Origin: Vibrio sp. VB16
GTDB taxonomy: Bacteria; Pseudomonadota; Gammaproteobacteria; Enterobacterales; Vibrionaceae
Reading direction: 5' to 3'
DNA length: 64,000 bases
NCBI RefSeq assembly: GCF_015594925.2
Contig: NZ_CP087590.1
Location: 2,852,001 to 2,916,000, forward strand
A model generated the notes under the pieces. The model ran no database searches, was not told where the DNA came from, and worked only from the letters and a program-made list of their open reading frames with translations. Both the position numbers and the translations under genes were made by a program. Shown here one piece after another: positions 52,905-62,147 of the stretch (position 1 is the first letter of the stretch; each line of letters opens with the position of its first letter).

Positions 52905-53423
52905 CTATTTATTATTAGTTTCAGCTAGCATTTTTTCAGGATTGACCATAGATTTCCATCTTGCACTCTCCGCATAACAGCCACTTTCTGTTTTGCCAAA
53001 TGTACCCACTTTTTCGTAACTACAAATACTTGAGAACACCTTATTAACGACGGTTTCAAATGTCAGATCTTTTGCGAGCTCCTCTTGGATAACACCCTTA
53101 GATATCGTTATCTGATTCCTATTTAGGCCTTTTGAAAGCAGGTGTTTCTGGTAGTCTTCGGCTAACTTATTTCCAGTAGAGGTATACCATGTGAAAATCA
53201 GTTGTTGAGTCGCAATCCTATCCCAATTATTTTCTACATATTGGTCGAGCTCACGCCAAGCGGCTTTCTCTTTATTTTTCTTAACGCTCAGATTCAACGT
53301 GTAAGTAATAGGTACGACCTGTAGCTCCGCGCCTCTCCTTTCAGAGATGACATCCACGCATGCGTTTAAACTTATTGCGCAAAGCGTTATAATTACAGCC
53401 TTCAATAAATTCACTTTTCTCAT
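52905..53423 (-). CDS. rcpB: RcpB-like outer-membrane lipoprotein
   Basis: A 172-aa lipoprotein with lipobox SLNAC (Cys22). The mature part is mixed alpha/beta, with QVVPITYTLNLSVKK and three cysteines in the second half. Similarity to Aggregatibacter RcpB is by position, since RcpB proteins diverge quickly. Its start overlaps the rcpA stop by 4 nt (ATGA), suggesting it is made with the secretin and helps gate or stabilise it. Confidence 0.72.
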   Translation of the reverse strand: MRKVNLLKAVIITLCAISLNACVDVISERRGAELQVVPITYTLNLSVKKNKEKAAWRELDQYVENNWDRIATQQLIFTWYTSTGNKLAEDYQKHLLSKGLNRNQITISKGVIQEELAKDLTFETVVNKVFSSICSYEKVGTFGKTESGCYAESARWKSMVNPEKMLAETNNK

Positions 53424-54751
53424 TGTTTGAACCCTCCAGAAGCAAGCACCTCATTGGCCCATTTTTCATCTGCTTTTTTATATGACCCTTCGATACCAAA
53501 AAAGCGGTGCAAATTGGAGGTTTTTTCCATCGTCGGTAACTGTATTTGATTGGCACGAATAGGCTGTACCAGATTAACAGTAGCAATAATGAGTAGTTCT
53601 GTCTTAGTTCGGGTTGTCTCAGTATGCCTAAATAGCGCGCCCAGAATAGGGATATCGCCAATATAAGGGATTCGTCTCAGTGATTCAGTATCTTCCGAAC
53701 TCAATAATCCAGCAAGCACAAAGCTTTGACCATCCCCTAGCTCGACAGTCGTTCTTGCTCGGCGAGTTCTGAGCGCTGGTACGTTGTAGGTATCATCGCT
53801 ATAAAACACATCATCTAACGCACTCACTTCCGGCATTAGTGAGAGCTTAATTTTGTCATCTCTAAGTACCTTCGCCATCAGTTCAAGACGCACACCATAC
53901 TCTTTGTATTCCACGTTTGTTGCACCATCGACATAAGTAACAACGGGCAACTCACCGCCAGCCAAAAAACTTGCAGTCTCACCGGAAATAACCGACAGAT
54001 TAGGTTCTGCAAGTATCTGACCGACACTATCATCGCCTATCGCAGTGATGACCGAAATAATATCATCAGCACTAAAGTTGGTTAGATAATCAACAAAAAC
54101 GCCAGCAGTCTGTCCGCTACTGCCTAGTTGAATACCAAACTGTTCCATAAATGAGTGAGATACTTCGGCAATAGATAGCTTAACGTTCACTTGCTTTGTT
54201 GTTGCCACCTCGATGTTGTTAACCAAGCCAGGGAAACGATACTTGCGCATAAAATCCATTTCGTATTGGGTATCACCTAAATCCCATTCGACAATCGTGA
54301 TCTCAGCGTCTTTGGCCAGTAGTTCGCCTACCAAATGATAGATGTCTTCTTTCTCTTGATCACTTGACACTAAGCCACTGAGAACCGCTTGATCGCCCAG
54401 ATTGTAGATGTTGACATCTACGTCGGGATACCGGAGTTGTATCTGTTGCTGGATATGAACCATGCTCTTATTCACGACTAGCTTTCTCGATGCCAGTGTT
54501 TGCCCTTCTTCATCGAAAATAATCAAAGAAGCATTGCCAATTTTTTTGCCAAAAAACACGACTTTATTCTTGTCTATAACCTGATAGTCAGCGATGTCTG
54601 GGTTAGAGATGAATACAGAGCCAATTTCTTCCGTTACCGTTATTGTTTCCGCATCACCTTCGGACAAATTTACTATACGCGCGCCAAATGCAGAGACGCT
54701 AAACAGACACGCTATAATTACTAACCACTGATATAAACTACGAGTATCCAT
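53420..54751 (-). CDS. rcpA: RcpA/CpaC secretin of the Tad pilus
   Basis: A 443-aa outer-membrane secretin with a signal peptide (about 1-23), an N-terminal domain (pilus-assembly N and BON-like, about 25-150) and a C-terminal secretin domain (about 220-415). Secretin motifs include LAEPNLSVISGETASFLAGG and the VPxLGxLFR signature GDIPILGALFRHTE. It forms the pore for the Flp pilus. It lies 15 bp after rcpC. Confidence 0.95.
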   Translation of the reverse strand: MDTRSLYQWLVIIACLFSVSAFGARIVNLSEGDAETITVTEEIGSVFISNPDIADYQVIDKNKVVFFGKKIGNASLIIFDEEGQTLASRKLVVNKSMVHIQQQIQLRYPDVDVNIYNLGDQAVLSGLVSSDQEKEDIYHLVGELLAKDAEITIVEWDLGDTQYEMDFMRKYRFPGLVNNIEVATTKQVNVKLSIAEVSHSFMEQFGIQLGSSGQTAGVFVDYLTNFSADDIISVITAIGDDSVGQILAEPNLSVISGETASFLAGGELPVVTYVDGATNVEYKEYGVRLELMAKVLRDDKIKLSLMPEVSALDDVFYSDDTYNVPALRTRRARTTVELGDGQSFVLAGLLSSEDTESLRRIPYIGDIPILGALFRHTETTRTKTELLIIATVNLVQPIRANQIQLPTMEKTSNLHRFFGIEGSYKKADEKWANEVLASGGFKQ

Positions 54752-54766
54752 ACCACTTAACCTTTA

Positions 54767-55546
54767 TTATTTTATATTTACATCACCCGCGCGAAACTCT
54801 TTGATCGCTCGATAGGTGGGTAAGATATCACCGGAATTGGCTTGGAGTAATTCGGCCTGTTCGGCACCAACTGATTTATGAAATTCTAATTGTGCTATTT
54901 TTTTTGCAATCACCAACTTGGCAAGTTGCTTTCGCGTCAGTTCCAACACCAAGCTGACCTCGGTGTCGTCTTCTAGCACATTTTGCTCTACTTTTAAGAC
55001 TTTGACCGCGATAAGAATAGGGGAGAAGAAAACGGTTTGAATTGGCTGAACTTTATCGCTAGACGCTAGGTTCTGATTGAGTGAAGAAAGCGCAACAACA
55101 TCGATTAAGCTGCCATGAGTAATAACACCACCAATGATAGTGTCAGAATTAACCTTTACGCCGTAGGGCACCATATTGTCGCCAATGATGAGGTCTATGT
55201 ACCCATCTTGATCTGGTTGAACAAGATCTAATTCAGTAACCAGTTCACCGGAGCTTATATCTTTAGACGAGACCTCACCACGAACAAATTCTATTTCGAC
55301 ATCCTCTGTAATGCCGTTGTCATTCGCTTCAGGTTCGGTAACTTTGGCTACATAAAACTGTGCACGTGTTACCATTTGACCCTGTTTTATATCTTCCTTT
55401 GCCTTCCAGACAGTGATCATTTTGACTTCTTCAACCACATCGACCACAGTCTGTTCTGCATCTTGGTTGATCAGATTGCCCGATAAACCGTATAGCCCTG
55501 CGCCAATAGCGATAAGTGCAACAGGTATTAATATTCTAAAATTCAT
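54767..55546 (-). CDS. rcpC: RcpC/CpaB pilus assembly protein
   Basis: A 259-aa protein with an N-terminal membrane anchor (about 4-24) and a SAF domain (about 48-115, with VWKAKEDIKQGQMVTRAQFY). A CpaB/RcpC C-terminal domain follows, with the typical GSLIDVVAL stretch. SAF domains in this family are thought to bind peptidoglycan or sugars. It links the inner machine to the secretin. Confidence 0.9.
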   Translation of the reverse strand: MNFRILIPVALIAIGAGLYGLSGNLINQDAEQTVVDVVEEVKMITVWKAKEDIKQGQMVTRAQFYVAKVTEPEANDNGITEDVEIEFVRGEVSSKDISSGELVTELDLVQPDQDGYIDLIIGDNMVPYGVKVNSDTIIGGVITHGSLIDVVALSSLNQNLASSDKVQPIQTVFFSPILIAVKVLKVEQNVLEDDTEVSLVLELTRKQLAKLVIAKKIAQLEFHKSVGAEQAELLQANSGDILPTYRAIKEFRAGDVNIK

Positions 55547-55556
55547 CTATATACCC

Positions 55557-55991
55557 CTAAGGGATTGAGGCAATTATCCCTAACCAACATCCGATAGAGA
55601 TTGGAATGCCATATGGGATATGTATATACACTCTGTTTTTCTTAAGCCGAGAGCTTACAAAAATAACAACTGAAAGTGCTCCACCAAGAAAAGCGATCAG
55701 CAACAGAGTTGCTACAAAATGATCAAGGGATATCATTGGTGAAACTCCAGCAAGCAACTTTGCGTCCCCTGCTCCCCAGATACTCAATCGCCACAGTAGA
55801 AGGCCAAAAAGAAAAACGGGCACAACAATCAACCACTGCATCCAATATCCATTAAATCCACAATACAGCGTCGAATTTATCAGCAACAAAACTGACGCTG
55901 TATTAGGAATTTTTTTCTTACGAAAATCGCTTTGTATTACATAAATAAGAGTCGTAGTTGTAACAAAAATAATAATGCTAATAACTGTCAC
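55557..55991 (-). CDS. tadV: TadV prepilin peptidase (A24)
   Basis: A 144-aa inner-membrane aspartic peptidase that processes the Flp pilin and the pseudopilins TadE/F. The two catalytic aspartates are in QSDFRKKKIPN (near residue 22) and WGAGDAKLLAG (near 74). The short length, without the methylase half of PilD, is normal for TadV. It follows flp by 11 bp. Confidence 0.94.
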   Translation of the reverse strand: MTVISIIIFVTTTTLIYVIQSDFRKKKIPNTASVLLLINSTLYCGFNGYWMQWLIVVPVFLFGLLLWRLSIWGAGDAKLLAGVSPMISLDHFVATLLLIAFLGGALSVVIFVSSRLKKNRVYIHIPYGIPISIGCWLGIIASIP

Positions 55992-56002
55992 AACAATACC
56001 CT

Positions 56003-56206
56003 TTAACTGATTATAGTTTTGACTTTAGCAAGTAAGGTTGTAATTACAGAGCCAAGAGCACCTTTTTCATCTGTACCAAAAGCAACTGCAACAACAGTCG
56101 CAACCGCAACTGCAACGATCGAGTATTCAATCGCTGTTACACCGCGTTCATCATTTTTGAATTCTTCTAGAAAAAGTTTTGTTTTAACATAAGTTGAAAG
56201 AAACAT
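56003..56206 (-). CDS. flp: Flp major pilin
   Basis: The Flp/Fap pilin subunit, 67 aa. A leader ending DERG precedes the mature start VTAIEYSIVAVAVATVVAVA. This matches the Flp signature, with Glu at +5 and Tyr at +6 after cleavage by TadV. I chose the ATG at 56206 (MFLSTYV), with GGAG 6 nt upstream; the GTG at 56218 overlaps that ribosome site. It is the first gene of the tad run. Confidence 0.95.
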   Translation of the reverse strand: MFLSTYVKTKLFLEEFKNDERGVTAIEYSIVAVAVATVVAVAFGTDEKGALGSVITTLLAKVKTIIS

Positions 56207-57160
56207 AATAGACTCCACATTGTATCTAATTGATTATTACTCAACTTTAATCACCAACAACCAAAGTAAGCATCTGTATTATTAATATTCATTGTTTATA
56301 AAGCACCTACCCAAACCAGGTAGAGAACACTTTAAGAACGAGATTTAGAATATCATACCGTTTAAAAATGACACCCTAAAAAATTCAAACATACTGCTCG
56401 TTACCTTATTAGTTAATAAGGAATTTAGCCTATTTGCCATACTTAAGTTGAGCTAGCAGAAAAACCACACCTCAACCGTAAAATGCTGCAAAGCTATTTC
56501 TAACTATAGCCCAAATGATGATGTTGTCATTTAAACCCTATGAAATTCTAAAGTTTTTATTGAGAACAATAACTCATCGAACCTAAAAGAACCTTTACTC
56601 TAAAAAATAGAAAACCAAACTATGAGGAATTCACAAATAACAACAATAAGCTTAAATTACAATTACTTACAATGACAAATGTCCTTATAAATAATTTAAA
56701 CCAACAGCCTTTTACTATATTTGCCCATCACGAGATTTATGTTATGGCTGTCTCATATACGGGACACCTAACCACACTATTTGAGAACTACATCACAATT
56801 AAAGAAAATGTTCTATTTCTCAAAATCGAGACAATTATTCCCCTACATTATTGAACTAAGATCACTAATAATTCCTTGTATTTAAAATGTAGCTCATAGG
56901 ATTGGTCTGTCAATTTTCTACTTATAGAAAAAATCGGTTATTTTTTCTATTTGATATAATTATCAGAAATGGAATTAACCTCATAAAATTGGACGTGGTC
57001 ATTATTAACAAGAAGCATTCAAATAGAGCTTATATATTTCTTCTCCACTATGGTCGCATATACGACCATAGTGATATTCAAACGCTCGTTTAAAAACTAC
57101 CAATATGTTGCTAGTATGTTACAATAAAGTAATAAAATACTAACAATGGAACGGGTAATC
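56207..57160. other. AT-rich 950-bp divergent gap, flp / acyl-CoA synthetase
   Basis: No convincing gene. Two short ORFs (56672-56854 and 56902-57093) lack good ribosome sites and family features. A small hairpin CTACC...GGTAG near 56307-56324 lies about 110 bp before flp, and a strong palindrome is at 57046-57073. The composition is more AT-rich than the flanking genes, which fits a long regulatory region. Confidence 0.5.
57046..57073. promoter_or_regulatory. perfect 11-bp inverted repeat, candidate operator
   Basis: CACTATGGTCG-CATATA-CGACCATAGTG, about 90 bp before the acyl-CoA synthetase start and just upstream of TTGCTA...TAAAAT promoter-like boxes (57108-57140). With no T run after it, an operator (TetR-like size) is more likely than a terminator. 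Confidence 0.5.
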
Positions 57161-58870
57161 ATGAGTCGACCAATACATGCAGAAGTAGAACTTAACCAAG
57201 AAGTGGCCTCGCAATCTTGTTCATTGCCACCACCCAATGAGCTGCTGCTTAAATGGGCGGACTCTCGACCCCAAGAGGTTTATCTTAAACAGATTATTGA
57301 CCGTCAGTTCGTTACCTATACCTATTCTCAGGTTGCACAGATGGCCCTAAAATTAGTTACCGCCCTGAGAGATAAAGGACTACAGCCCGGCGATAAGATT
57401 GCGTTGATATCTAAAAACTGCGCGGAATGGTTTATCACCGACCTAGCATTGATGATGGGTGACTTTGTTAGTGTCCCTATTTTCCCTACCGCAGGTGCAG
57501 ACACCATTGATTACTGTATTAATCACAGCGAAAGTAAAGCAGCCATCATTGGCAAGCTAGATAACGCCGCTGCTGTTGAATCCGTAATAAATGCTCATCC
57601 TGAGCTTTTAACGATATCTTTGCCTTACGACACGGCACCAAAATGTGACCTCGAATTTAATGCCATGATAGAAGCTTCACGGCCAACGGACGAACGTCCT
57701 CAGCACTTCGACGACAAACTAATGTCATTGGTTTATACCTCAGGTACATCTGGAACACCGAAGGGTGCAATGCTCACTTATGGCGCCTTTAGTTGGTCAG
57801 CTGAGCGCCTAGTTGAGATCCTTGGTGTTCAAAAAGATGATCGTGCATTCTCTTATTTGCCGTTGGCGCATATTACAGAACGTGTATATATCTTTGGTTC
57901 GTCTATCGTTGGTGGTGTTCAGGTTGCCTTTCCTGAATCGTTGGACACATTTATTGACGACGTCAAAATGCAGAGGCCCACATTGTTTATTTCTGTACCT
58001 CGTCTATGGGCTCTCTTTCAACAACGTATCCAAGACAAAATGCCTCAAAAGAAGCTCAACTTTCTGCTAAAAATACCATTTGTGAATTCAATCGTTAAAA
58101 AGAAAATTATTGAAGGATTAGGACTTGATCAAAGCCGAGTCTTAGGTTGTGGTTCTGCACCCGTATCACCGGCACTTCTCAATTGGTATCACAGTGTGGG
58201 CATAAATATCACCGAAGCGTGGGGGATGACGGAGTCGTTTGCTTACAGCACACTCAACTACCCTTTCAGATCTGAAAAAATAGGGACAGTAGGTAATGGC
58301 GGCCCAGGTATAGAACTTAAGATAGCCGCCGACGAAGAAATCATGGTCCGTAGTAAAGGTATGTTCTCTGGATATTATAAGAATGAACAAGCAACCAAAG
58401 CTTCCTTCGATGATGATGGTTGGCTGCATACCGGTGATATTGGGTCGTTAGATGACGAAGGTTATCTCTCCATACAAGGGCGTAAAAAAGATACATTTAA
58501 GACGGCAAAAGGCAAATTTGTCGCGCCTGTACCTATTGAGAAAAAACTCTATGAATACAGCCGGGTAGAAATGATGTGTTTAATAGGTCTAGGTATGCCT
58601 GCACCCATTCTTTTAGCTGTCCCTCATCAGTTCCCTAACTTTGACAAAGAGCGCTATCAGAGGCGAGCAGAACGCGTTATTAAACGCATGAACCAGGATT
58701 TAGAATCTCATGAAAAAATTAAGGGGGTTTTGATGGTAAAAGAACCGTGGAGTATCGAAAATGATATTTTGACTCCAACCTTAAAGATTAAGCGGCATAT
58801 TCTAGAGAAAAAATATCACGACGTTGGCGCTAACTGGCCAAAAGATAAAGTGGTTATTTGGGAAGAGTAA
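57161..58870 (+). CDS. AMP-binding long-chain acyl-CoA synthetase
   Basis: Activates fatty acids to acyl-CoA through an acyl-adenylate. It has 569 aa. The P-loop-like motif is YTSGTSGTPKGAM (about 190), ITEAWGMTESF is near 350, and the DGWLHTGDIGSLDDEGYLSI and GRKKDTFKTAKGKFVAP stretches cover A8 and the hinge. The C-terminal lysine region is in TPTLKIKRHILEKKY. It resembles the long-chain (FAA1-like) ligases. I chose the ATG at 57161, with GGAACGGG just upstream; the ATG at 57146 has no such site. It stands alone, so its partner pathway is unclear. Confidence 0.93.
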   Translation: MSRPIHAEVELNQEVASQSCSLPPPNELLLKWADSRPQEVYLKQIIDRQFVTYTYSQVAQMALKLVTALRDKGLQPGDKIALISKNCAEWFITDLALMMGDFVSVPIFPTAGADTIDYCINHSESKAAIIGKLDNAAAVESVINAHPELLTISLPYDTAPKCDLEFNAMIEASRPTDERPQHFDDKLMSLVYTSGTSGTPKGAMLTYGAFSWSAERLVEILGVQKDDRAFSYLPLAHITERVYIFGSSIVGGVQVAFPESLDTFIDDVKMQRPTLFISVPRLWALFQQRIQDKMPQKKLNFLLKIPFVNSIVKKKIIEGLGLDQSRVLGCGSAPVSPALLNWYHSVGINITEAWGMTESFAYSTLNYPFRSEKIGTVGNGGPGIELKIAADEEIMVRSKGMFSGYYKNEQATKASFDDDGWLHTGDIGSLDDEGYLSIQGRKKDTFKTAKGKFVAPVPIEKKLYEYSRVEMMCLIGLGMPAPILLAVPHQFPNFDKERYQRRAERVIKRMNQDLESHEKIKGVLMVKEPWSIENDILTPTLKIKRHILEKKYHDVGANWPKDKVVIWEE

Positions 58871-58929
58871 TCCGCGTTTTAACTTTATAGCATATATAAA
58901 ACCGACTTCTCTAGCCTAAGTCCATAATA

Positions 58930-58963
58930 TGAAGACCAACTACCTTTCGGTATAGGTCTTCAG
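58930..58963. terminator. convergent hairpin, acyl-CoA synthetase / ASCH gene
   Basis: TGAAGACC-aac-TACC-TTTC-GGTA-ta-GGTCTTCA forms a two-part stem between the convergent genes. There is no clear T run on either side, so terminator activity is likely but unproven. Confidence 0.5.
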
Positions 58964-58977
58964 AAGCTTAATTTCGC

Positions 58978-59451
58978 TTACTTACCGCTGCGATAGACCA
59001 CTTTAAATCGTTCGCAAACAAGCTCCATATCTTCTGACCATTTAATGCTTAACTCATTACACACCGACTTAAAAAAATTGGTATGAGTGAAATGCCATCC
59101 CCGATAGCTTCTATCCCCTTCACCTTCGGCGAATGCAAAGTTTTCTGAAACTTGATTGAATGGTATTTGCTTTATAGACGTTGTTTCTATGATACAGACA
59201 GGAACTTGATCCCAATTCAGCACGATCATCAACTGACCAACTTGAGGAAGCGCTTCACCTTCGAGCTTGTAAGCAGCCTTCAAGCTACAGGTTGCTGTTT
59301 TAACGCCTTCCAACACAAGACGAGCACACTCATTTGCATTCCATTCATCACCACAAAAATACTCAGCAATGACTGGGATACTGCCTGTACATTGATCCTG
59401 TGGCAGTGTCTGAAAATATTGTTCTAAGTAAGATTGATGTTCTGCATTCAT
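58978..59451 (-). CDS. ASCH-domain protein
   Basis: A 157-aa cytoplasmic protein of the ASCH superfamily, whose beta-barrel is related to PUA domains and is expected to bind RNA or modified nucleosides. The pattern GVKTATCSLKAAYKLEGEALP, then GDRSYRGWHFTHTNFF, matches the family; some relatives act on N4-acetylcytidine. The exact substrate cannot be told. It is a single gene on the minus strand, divergent from the VF530-type gene across 84 bp. Confidence 0.85.
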   Translation of the reverse strand: MNAEHQSYLEQYFQTLPQDQCTGSIPVIAEYFCGDEWNANECARLVLEGVKTATCSLKAAYKLEGEALPQVGQLMIVLNWDQVPVCIIETTSIKQIPFNQVSENFAFAEGEGDRSYRGWHFTHTNFFKSVCNELSIKWSEDMELVCERFKVVYRSGK

Positions 59452-59535
59452 ATTGGCTAACCTTATTTTTTTACAGATTATCTATCATCAGTAGATATAA
59501 CGTATAATAACGGCAAAACTATCTGTAGGCACATT

Positions 59536-59745
59536 ATGACTCAACTCAATAACCCACTTCATGGGGTTAAACTTGAAAAACTACTCACGGATCTCGTCGA
59601 ACATTATGGCTGGGAGGAATTAAGCAATATGGTCAACATCAATTGCTTTAAGAAAGATCCAAGCATCAAATCGAGCTTAAAATTTTTGCGTAAAACGGAA
59701 TGGGCGAGAACGAAAGTTGAAAGCCTATGGCTTAATATGCAATAA
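59536..59745 (+). CDS. VF530-type DNA-binding protein (DUF2132)
   Basis: A 69-aa protein with the family motifs NPLHGVKLEKLLTDLVEHYG and INCFKKDPSIKSSLKFLRKT. The family is named after Vibrio fischeri VF530, whose structure suggested DNA binding, although a cellular role is not known. A bidirectional terminator follows. Confidence 0.92.
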   Translation: MTQLNNPLHGVKLEKLLTDLVEHYGWEELSNMVNINCFKKDPSIKSSLKFLRKTEWARTKVESLWLNMQ

Positions 59746-59790
59746 AATAACCCACCACTAATTGTGGCATTAACAAATTTCATCCAATAA

Positions 59791-59823
59791 AAAACCCGAA
59801 AGCATACACTTTCGGGTTTTTTT
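59791..59823. terminator. bidirectional terminator, VF530-type gene / fusA2
   Basis: Stem AAAACCCGAAAG, loop CATACA, stem CTTTCGGGTTTT, then TTT. A and T tracts on both sides suit the convergent genes. Confidence 0.92.
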
Positions 59824-59840
59824 AACTCAGAATAAAGAAG

Positions 59841-61940
59841 TTATTTCTTCTCTTTTCTTTCTCTTTCTTTGTCTTCTTTAACTTTAGCAATTACTGCTTC
59901 AGCAACGCTGTTCGGACACGGAGAGTAGTTAGCAAATTCCATTGAGAATTGACCACGACCAGAAGTCATTGTACGTAGGTGACCGATATAGCCAAACATT
60001 TCTGAAAGAGGAACGTCTGCTTTAATACGAGCACCAGTAAGACCAGCTTGCTGATCTTTGATCATGCCACGACGACGGTTAAGGTCACCGATAACATCAC
60101 CAACGTGATCGTCTGGCGTAAATACGTCAACGTTCATGATTGGCTCAAGAAGTTGCGCACCAGCTTTAGGCATAGACTGACGGAATGCACCTTTCGCTGC
60201 GATTTCAAATGCGATTGCAGATGAATCGACTGCGTGGAAACCACCATCGAATAGCTCAACTTCAACGTCTAGCGTTGGGAAACCAGCAAGAACACCGTTT
60301 TCCATCATGCCGCCAAAGCCTTTCTCGATTGCAGGCCAGAATTCTTTAGGTACGTTACCACCAACAACAACTGATTTAAACGAGAAACCTGAACCTGGTT
60401 CACCTGGTTTGATACGGTAGTCGATTTTACCAAACTGACCAGAACCACCAGACTGCTTCTTATGCGTGTAGCTATCTTCAATTGCTTGAGTAATAGTTTC
60501 ACGGTAAGCAACTTGAGGAGCACCAACTGTTAGGTCAACACCGTAAGTACGCTTAAGAATGTCTACCTTAATGTCTAGGTGAAGTTCACCCATACCTTTA
60601 AGGATAGTTTCGCCAGTCTCTTCATCTGTTTCAACTTGGAATGAAGGATCTTCCGCAACCATTTTACCAATTGCGATACCCATCTTCTCAGAACCACCTT
60701 TATCTTTCGGTGATACAGCAATCGAGATTACTGGCGTTGGGAAAACCATTGGTTCAAGCGTTACTTGATGCTTAGGATCACAAAGAGTGTGACCAGTCTG
60801 CACATTCTTCATACCAACGATAGCTATGATATCACCAGCTTGAGCGCTAGTAAGTTCATTACGGTCATCGGCTTGCATCTCAACCATACGGCCAACACGC
60901 TCTGTTTTACCAGTGAATGAGTTCATAATGGTGTCACCCTTGTTCAATTTACCTGAGTAAATACGAACGAAAGTTAGGGCACCAAAGCGGTCATCCATTA
61001 TTTTAAATGCAAGTGCTTTAAATGTTTCGTCTGGAGAAACGATAGCGTACTCGCCATTTTCTTCGCCTTCGTCATCCATAAGAGGTTGAGGATCAACTTC
61101 AGTTGGAGCAGGCAGGTAGTCAACAACAGCGTCAAGAACGATTTGAACGCCCTTGTTCTTAAATGCTGAACCACAGAATGTTGGGAAGAATGCTAGATCA
61201 CGAGTACCTTTACGGATACAACGCTTAAGGTCTTCAACAGAAGGCTCTTCACCTTCCATGTACGCTTCCATTAGATCATCGTCTTGCTCTACAGCAGTTT
61301 CGATTAGCTCTTCACGGTACGTTTCAACGTCATCAACCATATCAGCTGGAACGTCCAGAATTTCGTAGTTTTCAGGAAGACCAGTGTCATCCCAAACGTA
61401 GGCTTTACGAGTTAATAGGTCTACAACACCAACGAAATCATCTTCGCGGCCGATAGGTAGAACCATAACAAGTGGCGTCGCGCCTAGAACTTTCTTAACT
61501 TGATCAACAACGCTAAAGAAATCTGCACCCATACGGTCCAGTTTGTTCACGAAGATCAAACGAGATACTTCAGATTCGTTAGCATAACGCCAGTTAGTTT
61601 CTGATTGTGGTTCAACACCACCAGAACCACAGAATACACCAACACCGCCGTCGAGTACTTTAAGTGAACGGTAAACTTCTACTGTAAAGTCAACGTGTCC
61701 AGGAGTATCGATAACATTTAAACGGTGATCTTTCCAGAAACAGCTCACTGCTGCTGACTGAATGGTAATACCACGCTCAGCTTCCTGATCCATGAAATCA
61801 GTTGTAGATTCGCCATCATGAACTTCACCAGTCTTATGAATTTGACCAGTCAGTTTAAGGATACGTTCAGTTGTAGTAGTTTTACCCGCATCAACGTGCG
61901 CGAAAATACCAATATTTCTGTATTTTGATAAATCAGTCAT
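59841..61940 (-). CDS. fusA2: elongation factor G, second copy (FusA2)
   Basis: A translational GTPase of 699 aa. G motifs are AHVDAGKTTTTE (G1), RGITIQSAA (G2), DTPGHVDF (G3), NKLDRMGADF (G4) and GSA (G5). Domains II-V are all present, with GGNVPKEFWPAIEKGF in domain IV and the lysine-rich tail KEDKERERKEKK. It is not in a str operon (no rpsL, rpsG or tufA); it lies next to radA, as the second Vibrio EF-G does. Whether it acts in translocation, recycling or stress is not shown. Codon use is biased, suggesting good expression. Confidence 0.93.
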   Translation of the reverse strand: MTDLSKYRNIGIFAHVDAGKTTTTERILKLTGQIHKTGEVHDGESTTDFMDQEAERGITIQSAAVSCFWKDHRLNVIDTPGHVDFTVEVYRSLKVLDGGVGVFCGSGGVEPQSETNWRYANESEVSRLIFVNKLDRMGADFFSVVDQVKKVLGATPLVMVLPIGREDDFVGVVDLLTRKAYVWDDTGLPENYEILDVPADMVDDVETYREELIETAVEQDDDLMEAYMEGEEPSVEDLKRCIRKGTRDLAFFPTFCGSAFKNKGVQIVLDAVVDYLPAPTEVDPQPLMDDEGEENGEYAIVSPDETFKALAFKIMDDRFGALTFVRIYSGKLNKGDTIMNSFTGKTERVGRMVEMQADDRNELTSAQAGDIIAIVGMKNVQTGHTLCDPKHQVTLEPMVFPTPVISIAVSPKDKGGSEKMGIAIGKMVAEDPSFQVETDEETGETILKGMGELHLDIKVDILKRTYGVDLTVGAPQVAYRETITQAIEDSYTHKKQSGGSGQFGKIDYRIKPGEPGSGFSFKSVVVGGNVPKEFWPAIEKGFGGMMENGVLAGFPTLDVEVELFDGGFHAVDSSAIAFEIAAKGAFRQSMPKAGAQLLEPIMNVDVFTPDDHVGDVIGDLNRRRGMIKDQQAGLTGARIKADVPLSEMFGYIGHLRTMTSGRGQFSMEFANYSPCPNSVAEAVIAKVKEDKERERKEKK

Positions 61941-62147
61941 TGTCTTACTCTGTTAATAAGGTATAAAAATGCGCGCAGAGTATACCACAATCTCTCGAGA
62001 CTGATACCCTAACGTGCGTTGATTCTATAAAAAAGTGGCTTATCTTACCACGTAGATTTAATTGTAGTTAGACATTATTTGTCATCAAGTAGAGAATTTA
62101 TTATTAAGACATTCATAGACTACTTTTAAAGAGATCTCATTAACCGA

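Noticed and set aside
56672..56854. 60-aa ORF in the AT-rich gap
   Set aside because: No ribosome site, no family resemblance and chance length for such AT-rich DNA.
56902..57093. 63-aa ORF in the AT-rich gap
   Set aside because: It reads through the palindrome at 57046-57073 and has no ribosome site or recognisable features.
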